DNA of 55,655 bases from Iodobacter sp. (GCF_025352645.1 NZ_JANXSO010000036.1:1-55655); one strand, 5' to 3'; shown: positions 27,861 through 37,913, numbered from the stretch's first letter. The notes: generated by a model from the letters alone, not told the origin. Program-made: numbers and translations.

Positions 27861-27890
27861 TAAAAAAACGAGGCATCGCCTCGTTTTTTA
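27861..27890. terminator. Bidirectional terminator downstream of dxs
   Basis: A 7-bp GC-rich stem (ACGAGGC / GCCTCGT) with a 3-base loop is flanked by A7 on one side and T7 on the other. It sits 20 bp after the dxs stop and is a typical rho-independent terminator for the xseB-ispA-dxs transcript. Confidence 0.85.
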
Positions 27891-27910
27891 TCCGCAATCA
27901 AAGCAGTGCT

Positions 27911-29758
27911 TTATATCGCCCAGCGCTCACGAATGCTGGCTTCAATCCCTGCAGCATCTAAGCCACACTCTGCCCATTGCACCTGTTGCTCTGCGTGCTC
28001 GATATAACGATCAGGAATCCCCAATTGCAAGCATGGCTTACAGCTAAGCTGCGCCATCATGCTCTCTAGCACTGCCGAGCCTGCTCCACCCATAATCGAG
28101 CCTTCTTCAACCGTGACCAGATAATCATGGCTCGCTGCCAACTCAAGAATTAACGCTGCATCAATGGGTTTCACAAAGCGCATATTCACCACAGTAGCGT
28201 CTAGCGCCTCGCCTGCCTCTAAAGCCGCAGCAAGCACCGTACCGAACGCGAGGATCGCTACTTTACTGCCACGGCGGCGAACGTCTGCACTGCCCATGGC
28301 AATAGCCGTCATGCTGCTTTGCACCTCAACACCTGGGCCAGTGCCACGAGGGTAGCGCACCGCACTTGGGCCATCGTGCAAAAACGCCGTATATAGCATT
28401 TGGCGGCATTCGTTTTCGTCGCTAGGCGTCAGCACCACCATATTGGGGATACAACGCAAAAAGGAGATATCAAATGATCCTGCATGAGTTGGGCCATCTG
28501 CCCCTACCTGCCCTGCGCGGTCAATCGCAAACACCACGGGTAGATTTTGAATCGCTACATCGTGAATCAACTGATCATAAGCGCGCTGCAAGAAAGTTGA
28601 ATAGATTGCCACCACGGGCTTAAAGCCCTCACAAGCCAAACCAGCGGCAAAGGTCACCGCGTGTTGCTCGGCAATACCCACATCAAAGTAACGCTCAGGG
28701 TATTCTTGCTCAAAGCGCACTAAGCCCGAACCTTCGCGCATGGCAGGCGTGATGCCAAGCAGGCGTTGGTCTATTTTTGCCATATCACACAGCCAATCAC
28801 CAAACACCTTGGTGTAGCTGACTTTGGTGGCTTTAGCCCCCAACATGCCGTCTTCTTTTGCAAATGGGGTCACTGCGTGGTATTTCACCGGATCAGCAAC
28901 CGCTTTTTTATAGCCCTCGCCCTTACGTGTCACCACATGCAGAAACTGTGGGCCTTTTAGCTGCTTGATGTTCGCCAGTGTTGTAACCAGCGTATCTAAA
29001 TCATGGCCATCGATGGGGCCAATATAATTAAAGCCAAACTGCTCAAACATCGTACCCGGTGTCAGTAGACCTTTGACGTGTTCCTCACCTTTTTTGGCGA
29101 GTTCTTTTAAAGGCGGTACAACATCTAGCACACGGCCAGAAGCACTACGAATCCCGTTATAAAACTTACTAGAAAGCAATTTAGACAGGTAATTTGTCAG
29201 CGCACCGACATTCGGTGAGATCGACATTTCATTATCGTTCAGCACCACCAGTAGATTCACATCACGATCACCCGCATTATTGAGCGCTTCAAAAGCTTGA
29301 CCAGCGGTCATTGCACCATCACCAATCACGGCGATCGCATGGCGATCCTCACCTTTTAGCTTCGCCGCTTCAGCAAAACCTAAGGCAGCAGCAATCGAGG
29401 TACTGGAATGACCCACACCAAAGGTGTCGTATTCGCTTTCTTCGCGCTTAGGAAAAGCAGCCAAGCCGTGCTGTTTACGCATGGTATGCATACGCTGACG
29501 ACGACCGGTGAGAATTTTATGTGGATAACTTTGATGGCCAACATCCCAAACCAAACGGTCATACGGCGTGTTAAACACGTAGTGCAAGGCCACCGTCAGC
29601 TCAATAGCTCCTAAATTAGAAGCAAAATGTCCGCCCGTCTGGCTTACCGAATCTAGTAAACAATTGCGTAACTCGTTGGCTAATTGTGGCAGATCATCTC
29701 GGGCTAGCTTTTTTAGCTCGGCAGGACAGGCAACCGTGTCAAGTAAGGGATAACTCAT
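27911..29758 (-). CDS. dxs: 1-deoxy-D-xylulose-5-phosphate synthase
   Basis: This thiamine-diphosphate enzyme condenses pyruvate with glyceraldehyde-3-phosphate, the first step of the methylerythritol-phosphate route to isoprenoids. Length (about 615 residues) and motifs match Dxs: [26 protein letters not shown], the TPP/metal site GDGAMTAGQ (about 145) with [13 protein letters not shown], then [15 protein letters not shown] (about 412) in the central domain. I prefer the ATG at 29758 (MSYPLLD); an ATG at 29773 and a longer non-ATG frame also exist, and none has a strong Shine-Dalgarno. It is the last gene of the xseB-ispA-dxs operon. Confidence 0.95.
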   Translation of the reverse strand: MSYPLLDTVACPAELKKLARDDLPQLANELRNCLLDSVSQTGGHFASNLGAIELTVALHYVFNTPYDRLVWDVGHQSYPHKILTGRRQRMHTMRKQHGLAAFPKREESEYDTFGVGHSSTSIAAALGFAEAAKLKGEDRHAIAVIGDGAMTAGQAFEALNNAGDRDVNLLVVLNDNEMSISPNVGALTNYLSKLLSSKFYNGIRSASGRVLDVVPPLKELAKKGEEHVKGLLTPGTMFEQFGFNYIGPIDGHDLDTLVTTLANIKQLKGPQFLHVVTRKGEGYKKAVADPVKYHAVTPFAKEDGMLGAKATKVSYTKVFGDWLCDMAKIDQRLLGITPAMREGSGLVRFEQEYPERYFDVGIAEQHAVTFAAGLACEGFKPVVAIYSTFLQRAYDQLIHDVAIQNLPVVFAIDRAGQVGADGPTHAGSFDISFLRCIPNMVVLTPSDENECRQMLYTAFLHDGPSAVRYPRGTGPGVEVQSSMTAIAMGSADVRRRGSKVAILAFGTVLAAALEAGEALDATVVNMRFVKPIDAALILELAASHDYLVTVEEGSIMGGAGSAVLESMMAQLSCKPCLQLGIPDRYIEHAEQQVQWAECGLDAAGIEASIRERWAI

Positions 29759-29878
29759 CTCTAGCTTCTTCATATTTTTTATGCGTTCCACTGTAAAACC
29801 AGCCAGCAGACGCAATTTATGGGCTGCGGCAAGCTGTTCTTTGCGCGTTTGTTAAGCACAACGATTTAAGGGGTGCAA

Positions 29879-30772
29879 CTAACTAGAACGCTCCACAATA
29901 AAATCCGCCAGCATGATCAAGTAGCGTGCTTTCTCACCAAATGGTGCAATCGTTGCCAAGGCATCGGCCTTCAGTTCGGCAGCCTTCTCTTTTGCCGCAG
30001 CTAAGCCCAGCAAAGAAACATAGGTCGGTTTATTATTGGCCGCATCTTTACCTGCAGTTTTACCCAAGGTTGCCGAATCAGCTTCCTCATCCAAAATATC
30101 ATCAACCACTTGAAAAGCCAGCCCAATACAGCGCGCGTAGTGATCTAATCGGCGTCTATCCTCATCACTGATCGCTTCGCCACAATAAGACCCTAATAAC
30201 ACTGCGGCCCGAATCAAAGCACCGGTTTTTAAGCCGTGCATCCGTTCTAGCTCAGGCAAGCTCAAGGCTTGACCCACGCTGTAAAGATCAATCCCCTGCC
30301 CGCCGCACATGCCTAAGCTACCTGAGGCGCGGGCTAAGATATTCACCATCGTGAGTTGATCGCTCGCCGAATCGGCAAGGGTATACATAGAAAGCAGATC
30401 AAACGCCACAGTCTGCAGCGCATCCCCTGCCAATAAAGCCGATGCCTCGCCAAAAGCCACATGACAGGTAGGCTTGCCACGGCGTAACACATCGTTATCC
30501 ATCGCGGGCATATCATCATGCACTAGGGAGTAAGCGTGGATCAGCTCCACCGCTGCGCCCGCATATTGCAAGCGCTCTAGAGGTGCATTCACGACCACAC
30601 CAGCGGCAAACGCCAGTAATGGGCGAACGCGCTTGCCACCATCCAACACGCAATAACGCATGGCCTTATGCAGCTCTGCCGGTAGGACATCTTGTGCAGG
30701 TAAAACAGCCGCAAGGGTTTGTTCCATCTGAGACTGGACGCTTTGCATCCAGTGGTTAAATTCTAAAGTCAT
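29879..30772 (-). CDS. ispA: Farnesyl diphosphate synthase (polyprenyl synthetase)
   Basis: This 297-residue prenyltransferase elongates DMAPP and IPP to farnesyl diphosphate. Both aspartate-rich magnesium sites are present, DDMPAMD (about 86) and DDILDEE (about 221), along with GGKRVRP near residue 50 and GKTAGKD. Its ATG immediately follows the xseB stop codon with no spacer, implying translational coupling, and dxs begins about 120 bp downstream. Small xseB, ispA and dxs in this order are a classic proteobacterial operon. Confidence 0.95.
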   Translation of the reverse strand: MTLEFNHWMQSVQSQMEQTLAAVLPAQDVLPAELHKAMRYCVLDGGKRVRPLLAFAAGVVVNAPLERLQYAGAAVELIHAYSLVHDDMPAMDNDVLRRGKPTCHVAFGEASALLAGDALQTVAFDLLSMYTLADSASDQLTMVNILARASGSLGMCGGQGIDLYSVGQALSLPELERMHGLKTGALIRAAVLLGSYCGEAISDEDRRRLDHYARCIGLAFQVVDDILDEEADSATLGKTAGKDAANNKPTYVSLLGLAAAKEKAAELKADALATIAPFGEKARYLIMLADFIVERSS

Positions 30773-31003
30773 TTATGCATTATCCGCAGGGAAGGGCTTG
30801 AGTTCTGCGCCTTCAAGCACTCGAATACGTTGTTCTGCGTCTGCCAATCGGCTTTCGCAAAACTGCAGTAATTCTGTGCCGCGCTTGTAAGTAGTAAGAG
30901 CAGTTTCTAGCGGCAAATTGCCCGCTTCCATTTCAGCAATCAAGCTCTCCAACTCTTGGAGGCCTACTTCAAAGCTCTCGGGGGGTTTAGTTGCTTTCGG
31001 CAT
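30773..31003 (-). CDS. xseB: Exodeoxyribonuclease VII small subunit
   Basis: This 76-residue protein matches the small-subunit family: SFEVGLQELESLIAEMEAGNLPLE near the N-terminus, then LTTYKRGTELLQFCESRLADAE. It pairs with XseA, which is not in the window, to degrade single-stranded DNA. Its stop codon directly abuts the ispA start. Length fits the family's usual ~80 residues. Confidence 0.95.
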   Translation of the reverse strand: MPKATKPPESFEVGLQELESLIAEMEAGNLPLETALTTYKRGTELLQFCESRLADAEQRIRVLEGAELKPFPADNA

Positions 31004-31276
31004 ACGCTAACTTTCCCGAATAAAGTTGTAAACGATAGTCCTCAGGGACTACCCAGTCAATCTTGATAATTACGGTTATCTAAGCGCCACTACCGCCCAT
31101 CAAAAATAGGCGAGTTGCCTCTCATACCGCAATTTATAGCTAGCAGAGCAGGCAAACAGCTTAAATTCTTTCAACAGACTGAAATGAACTCTTACAATAG
31201 TCAATACAAACTGCGCCAATTTTACCTCAAAAATTATTTATAAAATATTCGAGTTAGAATAAAGCGCTATTTATTT

Positions 31277-32140
31277 ATGGTTATCTCAATGCGTATTGCC
31301 TATTTGATCCTTTGCCACGCCCATCCAGAACAATTAGGCAGGCTTTGCCAGCAACTTCAGCATCGTGATGCACGCATTTATATTCATGTGGATGGCAATA
31401 CCGCGGATCAAACCGTGCAGGCCATGCACGCCAATGTGCCTGATGGGGCTCAGTTTATTCATCGGCAAGCTTGCCGCTGGGGTGGTTTTTCATTGGTCAG
31501 TGCCAGCCTTGAGCTTATTAGGGCCGCACTGAAAGATGGTTGTGATTATTTAGTTTTGCTTTCTGCTCAAGATTTTCCACTTAAAACGCATGAGCAGATT
31601 GTGGCAAAACTCAGCGGGCACGCAGGTTTTATTGAGTTTCGCCGCCAACCCGATCCCCATTTTGATATCCGTTACCGCTATCAAAGCTATCATCCTGAGC
31701 GGCTTAATGGCCGTTTAGCTGGCAAATTATTACAAAAAATACAGCGGCCTTTAAACCGACTCGGCTTATTCAAGCGGCCATTACCCCCGCCATTAAAGGC
31801 GATTTACTCGGGCTCGCAATGGTGGTGCTTATCAGCAAACGCCTGCCAAACACTGCTTGATTATTGCGAAATTTATCCTGAGTTAATTCGCTTTTTTCGC
31901 CACACCTTGGTGCCCGATGAGATGTTTGTGCAAACCGTGTTAATGCACACGCCATTGGCCGATGTGCTGATTAATGATTCTTTGCACTATTTAGAATGGA
32001 AAACAGGCGCTTGGTCACCGCGTATTTTTGATCTCAAGGATCTGCCTTGCTTACAAAACAGCTCGGCGCTTTTCGCTAGAAAATTCTCTGTCGATGGCGA
32101 GTTAAGCAAGCAATTAAGCCAGTATTTAAGCCCTATATAA
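31277..32140 (+). CDS. GT14-like glycosyltransferase (core-2/I-branching family)
   Basis: This 287-residue protein has the beta-1,6-N-acetylglucosaminyltransferase-like fold: AYLILCHAHPEQL at the N-terminus, IYIHVDG, LVLLSAQDFPL, SGSQWWCLS (about 176) and the PDEMFVQTVL motif (about 215). In eukaryotes this fold transfers GlcNAc or xylose to branch glycans; bacterial members usually serve surface polysaccharide or lipopolysaccharide synthesis. No signal peptide or membrane helix. ATGs at 31277 and 31289 are both plausible. It precedes the GlmS-like gene by 94 bp on the same strand, suggesting joint function. Acceptor and donor are unknown. Confidence 0.82.
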   Translation: MVISMRIAYLILCHAHPEQLGRLCQQLQHRDARIYIHVDGNTADQTVQAMHANVPDGAQFIHRQACRWGGFSLVSASLELIRAALKDGCDYLVLLSAQDFPLKTHEQIVAKLSGHAGFIEFRRQPDPHFDIRYRYQSYHPERLNGRLAGKLLQKIQRPLNRLGLFKRPLPPPLKAIYSGSQWWCLSANACQTLLDYCEIYPELIRFFRHTLVPDEMFVQTVLMHTPLADVLINDSLHYLEWKTGAWSPRIFDLKDLPCLQNSSALFARKFSVDGELSKQLSQYLSPI

Positions 32141-32234
32141 TTAAGCACCAACTAACAATTCTTACAAAATTAGCCATGCCATTTTATATTTTATGCCCGA
32201 TAATTAAAAGATTGCATAAACACTGAGAAAAAAT

Positions 32235-34016
32235 ATGGGTGCTTTGATTGGAGTGATTGCCCAGGACAATGTGCTAAAAAACATCAACCAGCACCTCAGC
32301 CCCCTTATCGAGCAAGGTTATTGCAGCGCAACCTTGCTGCGGGAGCAGAGCACACCCCTTGCCTGCCCTATTCTCACCCTGCACTTACACTTAAATGATT
32401 TAAGCGCAAAACGCAGCTTGATCCGGCTAGATTGGGACAAGCCCAATAGCACAAGCATCGCTACCTGCCGCGAAACACTTTCAGTCTGCTGCCGTGGCCT
32501 GATTGAAAATACCGAAGAGCTACAAGACAGGCTCGCCATTTTGGGCTATCTGCACGATAAACCCAGCACGGCACAACTTGCCGCAGATCTCATCCATTGG
32601 CATTACCGTACCCAACATGATTTACTGCAAGCCGTGCATTTAGCCGCGAGTGAAATCATCGGGGTCTTTGCATTAGGCGTAGTTGCTAGTGATGATCCTG
32701 AGCACATCGTTTGCACCTCCAAGCATATCCCGCTGTTTATAGCCCAAGGTAAAAACACGGCAGGGTTTAGCGATCAAGCACAAGCATTGCAAAGCATTGC
32801 TCCTGAAATAGTGCGCTTAGAGTTTGGTGATACCGCTAGGCTTAGTAGCCATGACTGCCGTATTTTGAATCAAGAGGGAAGCCCTTGCCAAAGAGTATGT
32901 GATGAGGTTCAACAGGCCCAAATAAAGTTACACGGCTTTCATCACTATATGCAAAAAGAAATCAATGAACAGGCGGCTATTTTTGCCGACATTCTTGACC
33001 ACACCCGCTCTGATGCCAACCTAGCCCAGCTACTTGATGGCGATGCGGCCAGTATTCTTTGCGATGTAGAAGGCGTTACCTTGCTAGCCAGTGGCAGTAG
33101 CTACCACGCCTCCCTCCTTGCGCGTTACTGGTTTGAATCTTTGGCTGGCCTACCCTGCTCGGTGGAATTGGCCAGCGAATATCGCTACCGAGAGGCCGTG
33201 CAGCACCACAATACGCTGATCATTGCGATATCTCAGTCTGGTGAAACCGCCGACACCATTGCTGCACTTAAATATGCACAAAGCCAAGATCATAAGCACA
33301 CCCTTGCAATATCAAACGCCTCCCCCAGTACCCTGATGCAATTAGCCCGCTTTCAGTTTTTTTTAGCCGCTGGCCCAGAAATTGGCGTGACCTCCACCAA
33401 AACATTCAGCACCCAGCTGCTCGCTTTGTTTCGGCTTGCTCTGAGTTTTGGAAAATTACGCGGCCATCTTACCCCCGCCTCTGAAGCCAGTGCGATTGAT
33501 GATCTGCAAAGACTACCCCGTGCCGCTAGCGATTTATTCTCCATCACCCCACAAATACAAGAATGGGCACATAGAATATATAAGAGTAAGCAGCTGTTTT
33601 TTGTGGGCCGCCATCTTTATTACCCCCTTGCACAGGAAGCGGCGCTAAAGATGCAAGAAGTGGCCTATATTCATTCTTTTGGCTTTCCTGCTGGCGAGCT
33701 AATCCACGGCCCACTAACCATGGTAAACAAAGACTTACCCGTCATTGCCTGTTTACCTTGGAACCGCTTAACTGAAAAACTACTGGCTAATTTACAAGAA
33801 GTACGTGCGCGCGGTGGCGAATTATTTATCTTATCCGATACCGGATTAGCCTCGGCGGATCACTTTAATGTGATTTGTATGCCGCATAATTTGCACGACT
33901 TAACCCCTATTCTCTACGGCATAGCCTTACAAACTCTTGCATATGAAACTGCAATACTGCAAGACAATGAAATAGATTCACCAAGATTTTTAAGTAAATC
34001 AGTAACAAAAATATAA
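32235..34016 (+). CDS. GlmS paralogue with degenerate glutaminase and intact isomerase domains
   Basis: This 593-residue protein aligns end to end with glucosamine-6-phosphate synthase (609 residues in E. coli). The N-terminal half has lost the glutaminase residues: no nucleophile Cys after the initiator (it starts MGALIGVIAQ), no HTRWATHG arginine loop, CRGLIEN instead of HNGIIEN, and no TDTE aspartate. The C-terminal SIS domains keep GSSYHASLLARYWFESLAG (about 281), SQSGETADT (about 332), the ALK..E pair (E. coli K485/E488), GELIHGP (H504) and the terminal SKSV lysine (K603). Cys300 of the CGTS motif is Ser. I infer an isomerase that works without glutamine, or one altered in substrate. A functional glmS presumably lies elsewhere in the genome. 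Confidence 0.85.
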   Translation: MGALIGVIAQDNVLKNINQHLSPLIEQGYCSATLLREQSTPLACPILTLHLHLNDLSAKRSLIRLDWDKPNSTSIATCRETLSVCCRGLIENTEELQDRLAILGYLHDKPSTAQLAADLIHWHYRTQHDLLQAVHLAASEIIGVFALGVVASDDPEHIVCTSKHIPLFIAQGKNTAGFSDQAQALQSIAPEIVRLEFGDTARLSSHDCRILNQEGSPCQRVCDEVQQAQIKLHGFHHYMQKEINEQAAIFADILDHTRSDANLAQLLDGDAASILCDVEGVTLLASGSSYHASLLARYWFESLAGLPCSVELASEYRYREAVQHHNTLIIAISQSGETADTIAALKYAQSQDHKHTLAISNASPSTLMQLARFQFFLAAGPEIGVTSTKTFSTQLLALFRLALSFGKLRGHLTPASEASAIDDLQRLPRAASDLFSITPQIQEWAHRIYKSKQLFFVGRHLYYPLAQEAALKMQEVAYIHSFGFPAGELIHGPLTMVNKDLPVIACLPWNRLTEKLLANLQEVRARGGELFILSDTGLASADHFNVICMPHNLHDLTPILYGIALQTLAYETAILQDNEIDSPRFLSKSVTKI

Positions 34017-34174
34017 GAAAAATTAAGTTTAAAAAATAATGACGACAGCTAAGATTAAACAAAATAATTTGATCGGTAAGTCGTATTTTTTCACTAATTT
34101 TTTGTCATAACAATGCAATGCAATAGTCATATTCTTCGCCGTTTTTCTACCTCACATTGATCTAGAGACGCCCG

Positions 34175-35830
34175 ATGAGAATGACCACGCAATTAAAATG
34201 GGTGAGTAGCCTAACTGTAACCGCCTTGGTTTTTCTTGCTGGCTGGATGACTTGGGAAACCAAAGCGCTAGCCCATGATTTTCAATTTAATCGCGATAGC
34301 CAAAATGCAGTGACTGCACTGAATAAAATTCGCAACACCATGTTGATTATTTCACGGCTAGATCCACTTGCAGATACCGCTGCCAAACAATTAAATAACG
34401 CAGAGCAAGCAGTCTTAGCGGCCCTCCCCAGCATTAAAAACCAACTTGCCAGCGCTGAACAAAAGAAACTAGATATAGCCCTTGCTGAGCATTGGAGCAA
34501 CTATCTCACCCAATTCAAAAGTGCCGTTAAAATTGCGGCAAACAGCCCACAAGACGCGTTAAGCATCCCAGAACAAATTTATAAAAATGATTTAGAGCCT
34601 ACTTTAACCACCATAAATCAATTAGAAACCGGCCTACAAAGCCAATCACAAGCCGCCAATCAAGCCATTGATGCCCACATGACTCAACTTTTACAGGCCG
34701 TGCTTCTCCCGCTGTTATTTAGTGCCTTACTGATCGTGGCCAGCCAATTGCATTTTGCCCGCAAACTTAAACAGCGTTTAAATGCCATGGCCATAGAAAC
34801 AGCAAGGCTAGAAACCGGTGATTTAACCGGAAGAATGGCAGAAACCCCAGATGAAATGGGCGAATTAGGCAGCGGGATTAATCGCTTTTTAAACCAACTG
34901 GAAATCACGCTACAAGAAGCACGCCAAGCCTCACAACTTTCCCGCGATGAAGCCAGCCACGTCACTCATCTGGCCAAAGCCAATCACGAAGGCGCTACGC
35001 TACAAACCGATCATTTGCTAGAAATTGGCTCAAGCAGCGTATTACTGCAAGACTCTATCAGCCATATTAGTCAGCAAGCAGTTCGCACCGCCAGTATTAG
35101 CCAGCAATCTTTACATAGCGTGCAAGCAGCCAATTCGGCAGGCCAAGATTCAATGCTCAAGCTAGAAGCGCTGACTTGCGATTTCAGCCAAATTGAAACC
35201 GCCATGCAGGCCCTAACCGGCGCAATCTGCCAAATCGTTAGCGTTGCAACTATGATTGAGGATATTGCAGGGCAAACCAATTTACTTGCCCTAAATGCCG
35301 CCATTGAAGCCGCCCGAGCAGGCGAGCATGGTCGTGGCTTTGCGGTAGTGGCAGATGAAGTACGTAAACTCTCACATCTAACCGCAGGCTCTACCCAAGA
35401 TATTCGCCGAATTCTTAAAGACACCCAAACCCGCAGCAAAGAAACACTGAATGCGATGCAATCTGCCGCATCTCGGGTAACAGAATGCCAGCAAGACAGC
35501 CATACCATTAGCCATGCTCTGGGCGAAATCAATCTAGCAGCCAGCCAAGTCAATAATATGATGGAAACGATTGCCAATGCGGTGGAGGAACAAAATAGCT
35601 CAAGCGAAGCCATTAACGAGCGCTTGCGAGATATTGGAGGCAATGCATTAGCAAGTAGCCAGCGCAGTGAGCAGATGCTCAGTGAAATGAACGAGCTCAC
35701 CCATGCGGCAAATCATCTAGATACACAGCTGGCTTTTTTTCAATTTCGCCGCCATGCACACAATAATAAAGATCATCGACGTATGATCAGTAAAACCCAA
35801 ACTCCGCATGGTTTACCTTTAGCTGCTTAA
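34175..35830 (+). CDS. Methyl-accepting chemotaxis protein
   Basis: This 551-residue chemoreceptor has a first membrane helix about 11-27, a helical periplasmic sensor region about 30-170 (4-helix-bundle-like), a second helix about 173-192, HAMP about 195-250, and the signalling domain whose tip reads [20 protein letters not shown] (about 366-385). It has a charged C-terminal tail without an obvious CheR-docking sequence. It follows the GlmS-like gene on the same strand, 158 bp apart, and is probably independently transcribed. A second receptor lies at 20.4-22.0 kb. Ligand unknown. Confidence 0.92.
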   Translation: MRMTTQLKWVSSLTVTALVFLAGWMTWETKALAHDFQFNRDSQNAVTALNKIRNTMLIISRLDPLADTAAKQLNNAEQAVLAALPSIKNQLASAEQKKLDIALAEHWSNYLTQFKSAVKIAANSPQDALSIPEQIYKNDLEPTLTTINQLETGLQSQSQAANQAIDAHMTQLLQAVLLPLLFSALLIVASQLHFARKLKQRLNAMAIETARLETGDLTGRMAETPDEMGELGSGINRFLNQLEITLQEARQASQLSRDEASHVTHLAKANHEGATLQTDHLLEIGSSSVLLQDSISHISQQAVRTASISQQSLHSVQAANSAGQDSMLKLEALTCDFSQIETAMQALTGAICQIVSVATMIEDIAGQTNLLALNAAIEAARAGEHGRGFAVVADEVRKLSHLTAGSTQDIRRILKDTQTRSKETLNAMQSAASRVTECQQDSHTISHALGEINLAASQVNNMMETIANAVEEQNSSSEAINERLRDIGGNALASSQRSEQMLSEMNELTHAANHLDTQLAFFQFRRHAHNNKDHRRMISKTQTPHGLPLAA

Positions 35831-35834
35831 ACAA

Positions 35835-35866
35835 AAAGCCCCCAGTGTTGAAGATCTGGGGGCTTT
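35835..35866. terminator. Bidirectional terminator between the chemoreceptor gene and the yqj-like operon
   Basis: An 11-bp stem (AAAGCCCCCAG / CTGGGGGCTTT) with a 10-base loop lies five bases after the chemoreceptor stop and just before the convergent yqjK-like stop. The A and T runs on either side allow use in both directions. Confidence 0.85.
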
Positions 35867-35868
35867 GT

Positions 35869-36135
35869 TTAACGACGTATTTTTATGATAAATCGGGCAA
35901 TTTGCAAGAGGCCCATGCCAATCGCAAGGTGTTTTTTCCAGCCTTCAGAGCGTAAAGCCAGCCTAGCTAATTTAAGCCAGCCTAAGATGCCCGCTTGAGG
36001 CTGGCTCATGGCTAAGCCCTCTTGCAGCACATTCATAGGCTGGGCCAAGGCTCTTAATTCTTGCCTCAGCTCTTGGCGCTGCTGCTCTGCCTTTAACTGC
36101 AAAAACTGCTTACGGTAGAAGCGCGCTAGTTTCAT
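35869..36135 (-). CDS. Small YqjK-like protein
   Basis: This 88-residue protein is basic and has an N-terminal Gln/Arg-rich helix (about 10-30) and a weakly hydrophobic C-terminal half. It is the third gene of a small operon with a YqjE-like and a YqjD/ElaB-like protein and overlaps the YqjE-like stop by 4 bp (ATGA). This order matches E. coli yqjD-yqjE-yqjK. The call rests mostly on context; sequence similarity is not obvious. Confidence 0.6.
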   Translation of the reverse strand: MKLARFYRKQFLQLKAEQQRQELRQELRALAQPMNVLQEGLAMSQPQAGILGWLKLARLALRSEGWKKHLAIGMGLLQIARFIIKIRR

Positions 36136-36518
36136 GCTTCATCCTCAGCCGTTTGGCGCAATAAAGCCTTGCGATCTCTCGCCAACTCAGCACATGTGGC
36201 TGGAAATAAATCAGCCGCATGCTTTAAGCGATAGCGCAGCCAACACAGGCAAGCCAAGGCACTGCCGCCGTAAACCAGCATCAGCCCAAGCGCAACTGCA
36301 ATGCGATGACTATCCCAAAAGATAATCAACAGTAACACCGCAGCTAAGGCAAGGCTTAATCCACCCAAGACCGCCGCCAGTATGCCTAAAATTAAATGGC
36401 CCAGAAAACGCTGCGAAGCATCTTGCAGCTCTAAACCAAATAGCTCTAGATGAGTACCTGCCAAGCCCACAGCCTGTGCTAAAACACGCTGGATACCTGC
36501 CAAATAGGGCAAGGCCAC
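36132..36518 (-). CDS. YqjE-like membrane protein (phage-holin-family fold)
   Basis: This inner-membrane protein of about 128 residues has two hydrophobic segments (about 43-67 and 74-97 counted from the GTG start) and an N-terminal amphipathic helix (LAGIQRVLAQAVGLAGTHLELFGLEL) typical of the YqjE family. I chose the GTG at 36518 because it lies two bases after the stop of the upstream gene; a longer frame would overlap it. Function of the family is unclear. It is co-operonic with the genes on both sides. Confidence 0.75.
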   Translation of the reverse strand: MALPYLAGIQRVLAQAVGLAGTHLELFGLELQDASQRFLGHLILGILAAVLGGLSLALAAVLLLIIFWDSHRIAVALGLMLVYGGSALACLCWLRYRLKHAADLFPATCAELARDRKALLRQTAEDEA

Positions 36519-36520
36519 AA

Positions 36521-36820
36521 TTAGCGGCGCGAGATCAGCATGCCTACCAAAGCACCTACAGCAGCAGCCACGCCAATGGCTTGCCAAGGGTGATCGTGTA
36601 CATATTCATCAGTGACTTTTGCAGCTTGCTTAGCCTTTGCCACCGCCACTTGTTCAACTTCAACTAAACGTGTTTTAGCGGAGCGCAAACGCTCAACAGC
36701 TCGTGCATACAGCGCCTCAGCATCTTTACCCCCCGCTTGCGAGGCCTCTAGCAAAAGCTGTTCAGCTTCTTGTAAAATATCTTGGGATTGGTCGAGTAAA
36801 GTTTCACTTTTGGTATTCAT
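36521..36820 (-). CDS. YqjD/ElaB-family (DUF883) membrane-associated protein
   Basis: This 99-residue protein has a long charged amphipathic helix (about 5-75) and a C-terminal membrane anchor of the form DHPWQAIGVAAAVGALVGMLISRR, the hallmark of DUF883 proteins such as YqjD and ElaB, some of which tether ribosomes to the inner membrane in stationary phase. It is first in the three-gene yqj-like operon. An AGGAGC motif precedes the ATG. Confidence 0.88.
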   Translation of the reverse strand: MNTKSETLLDQSQDILQEAEQLLLEASQAGGKDAEALYARAVERLRSAKTRLVEVEQVAVAKAKQAAKVTDEYVHDHPWQAIGVAAAVGALVGMLISRR

Positions 36821-37079
36821 AAGAAAAGCTCCTTAGAACTACGTGAGAAAAAGACTGACACTGCATAGAATTACTTTTAAAGCAAAAGTTCCATTTACTT
36901 GTAATACATGACAACCATAGCAAATAAACATCATTCACGACATATACAAAAATTACGAATAAATGCAGCGGGCTTTATATAAATAAAAAGCATTAATAAA
37001 TAATTTCATTATGCCAACTTATTTTATTTTTTTCGACTTTTTTATCGTAAATAAAAATCGTTTTAAGCCTCATCAGCAA

Positions 37080-37913
37080 TCAAGAAAAACGCATTGATAA
37101 ATCTATTGCTTGAATATCTTTAGTTAATTTACCAATCGAAATTCTTTGCACGCCCGTTTCCGCGATCTCGCGCACCGTGTTTTCATCCACGCCGCCAGAG
37201 GCCTCTAAAACTGCGCTCTGCCCAGCCAAAGCCACCGCCGCACGTAAGTCAGTTAAATTCATGTTATCTAATAGCACCGACACTGCCCCTGCGTGCAAAG
37301 CCTGTTCTAACTCATGAATAGTTTCTACTTCAATTTGGATCGTTACATCGGCTGGAGCCAACTTTACTGCTGCAGCCAAAGCAGCCGCAATACTGCCCGC
37401 CGCCATAATATGGTTTTCTTTAATTAAGATGCCATCATATAAACCAATCCGCTGATTGAGGCCCCCGCCCACCGTAACTGCATATTTTTGCGCCAGCCTT
37501 AGCCCAGGGATTGTTTTACGCGTGTCATGAATCTTGGCCGAGGTATGTGCCACCAAATCTACATAACGGCGCGTCTCAGTAGCCACCGCAGAGAGGGTTT
37601 GTAAATAATTAAGCGCACTACGCTCGGCAGTCAGTAAGCTACGTGCTGGGCCAAGAATAAGGCAGAGCACTTGATCTGCCGCGATACGCTCGCCTTCTTC
37701 CACCATCCACTGTACTTGCACCTCATCATCTACTTGGCGGAACACTTCATCAAACCAAGCCCGCCCGCACAATACCGCACTCTGCCTTGCAATCACCGTG
37801 GCACTACTTTGGATATCTGAAGCAATCAGCATGGCCGTCCAATCACAGCGACCAATATCTTCCTGTAAGGCTGCAGCAACGTGAGAGGCGATGAGGTGTG
37901 AAGCAGGAATCAT
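37080..37913 (-). CDS. nadC: Nicotinate-nucleotide pyrophosphorylase (carboxylating)
   Basis: This 277-residue quinolinate phosphoribosyltransferase converts quinolinate and PRPP to nicotinate mononucleotide in NAD biosynthesis. Characteristic stretches are TSAKIHDTRKTIPGLR (about 128), KYAVTVGGGLNQRIGLYDGILIKENHI, and VLLDNMNLTDL with VLEASGGVDENTV toward the C-terminus. The length is standard. It lies downstream of the phosphomannomutase gene on the same strand, 62 bp away. nadA and nadB are not in the window. Confidence 0.96.
   Translation of the reverse strand: MIPASHLIASHVAAALQEDIGRCDWTAMLIASDIQSSATVIARQSAVLCGRAWFDEVFRQVDDEVQVQWMVEEGERIAADQVLCLILGPARSLLTAERSALNYLQTLSAVATETRRYVDLVAHTSAKIHDTRKTIPGLRLAQKYAVTVGGGLNQRIGLYDGILIKENHIMAAGSIAAALAAAVKLAPADVTIQIEVETIHELEQALHAGAVSVLLDNMNLTDLRAAVALAGQSAVLEASGGVDENTVREIAETGVQRISIGKLTKDIQAIDLSMRFS

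Noticed and set aside
27722-28047. Plus-strand frame of 86 codons before and over the dxs 3' end
   Set aside because: It spans the terminator hairpin and the antisense of dxs and has no ribosome-binding site.
35071-35700. Minus-strand open frame of 209 codons over the second chemoreceptor
   Set aside because: It is antisense to a chemoreceptor with the conserved signalling tip and has low-complexity Ser/Ala composition.
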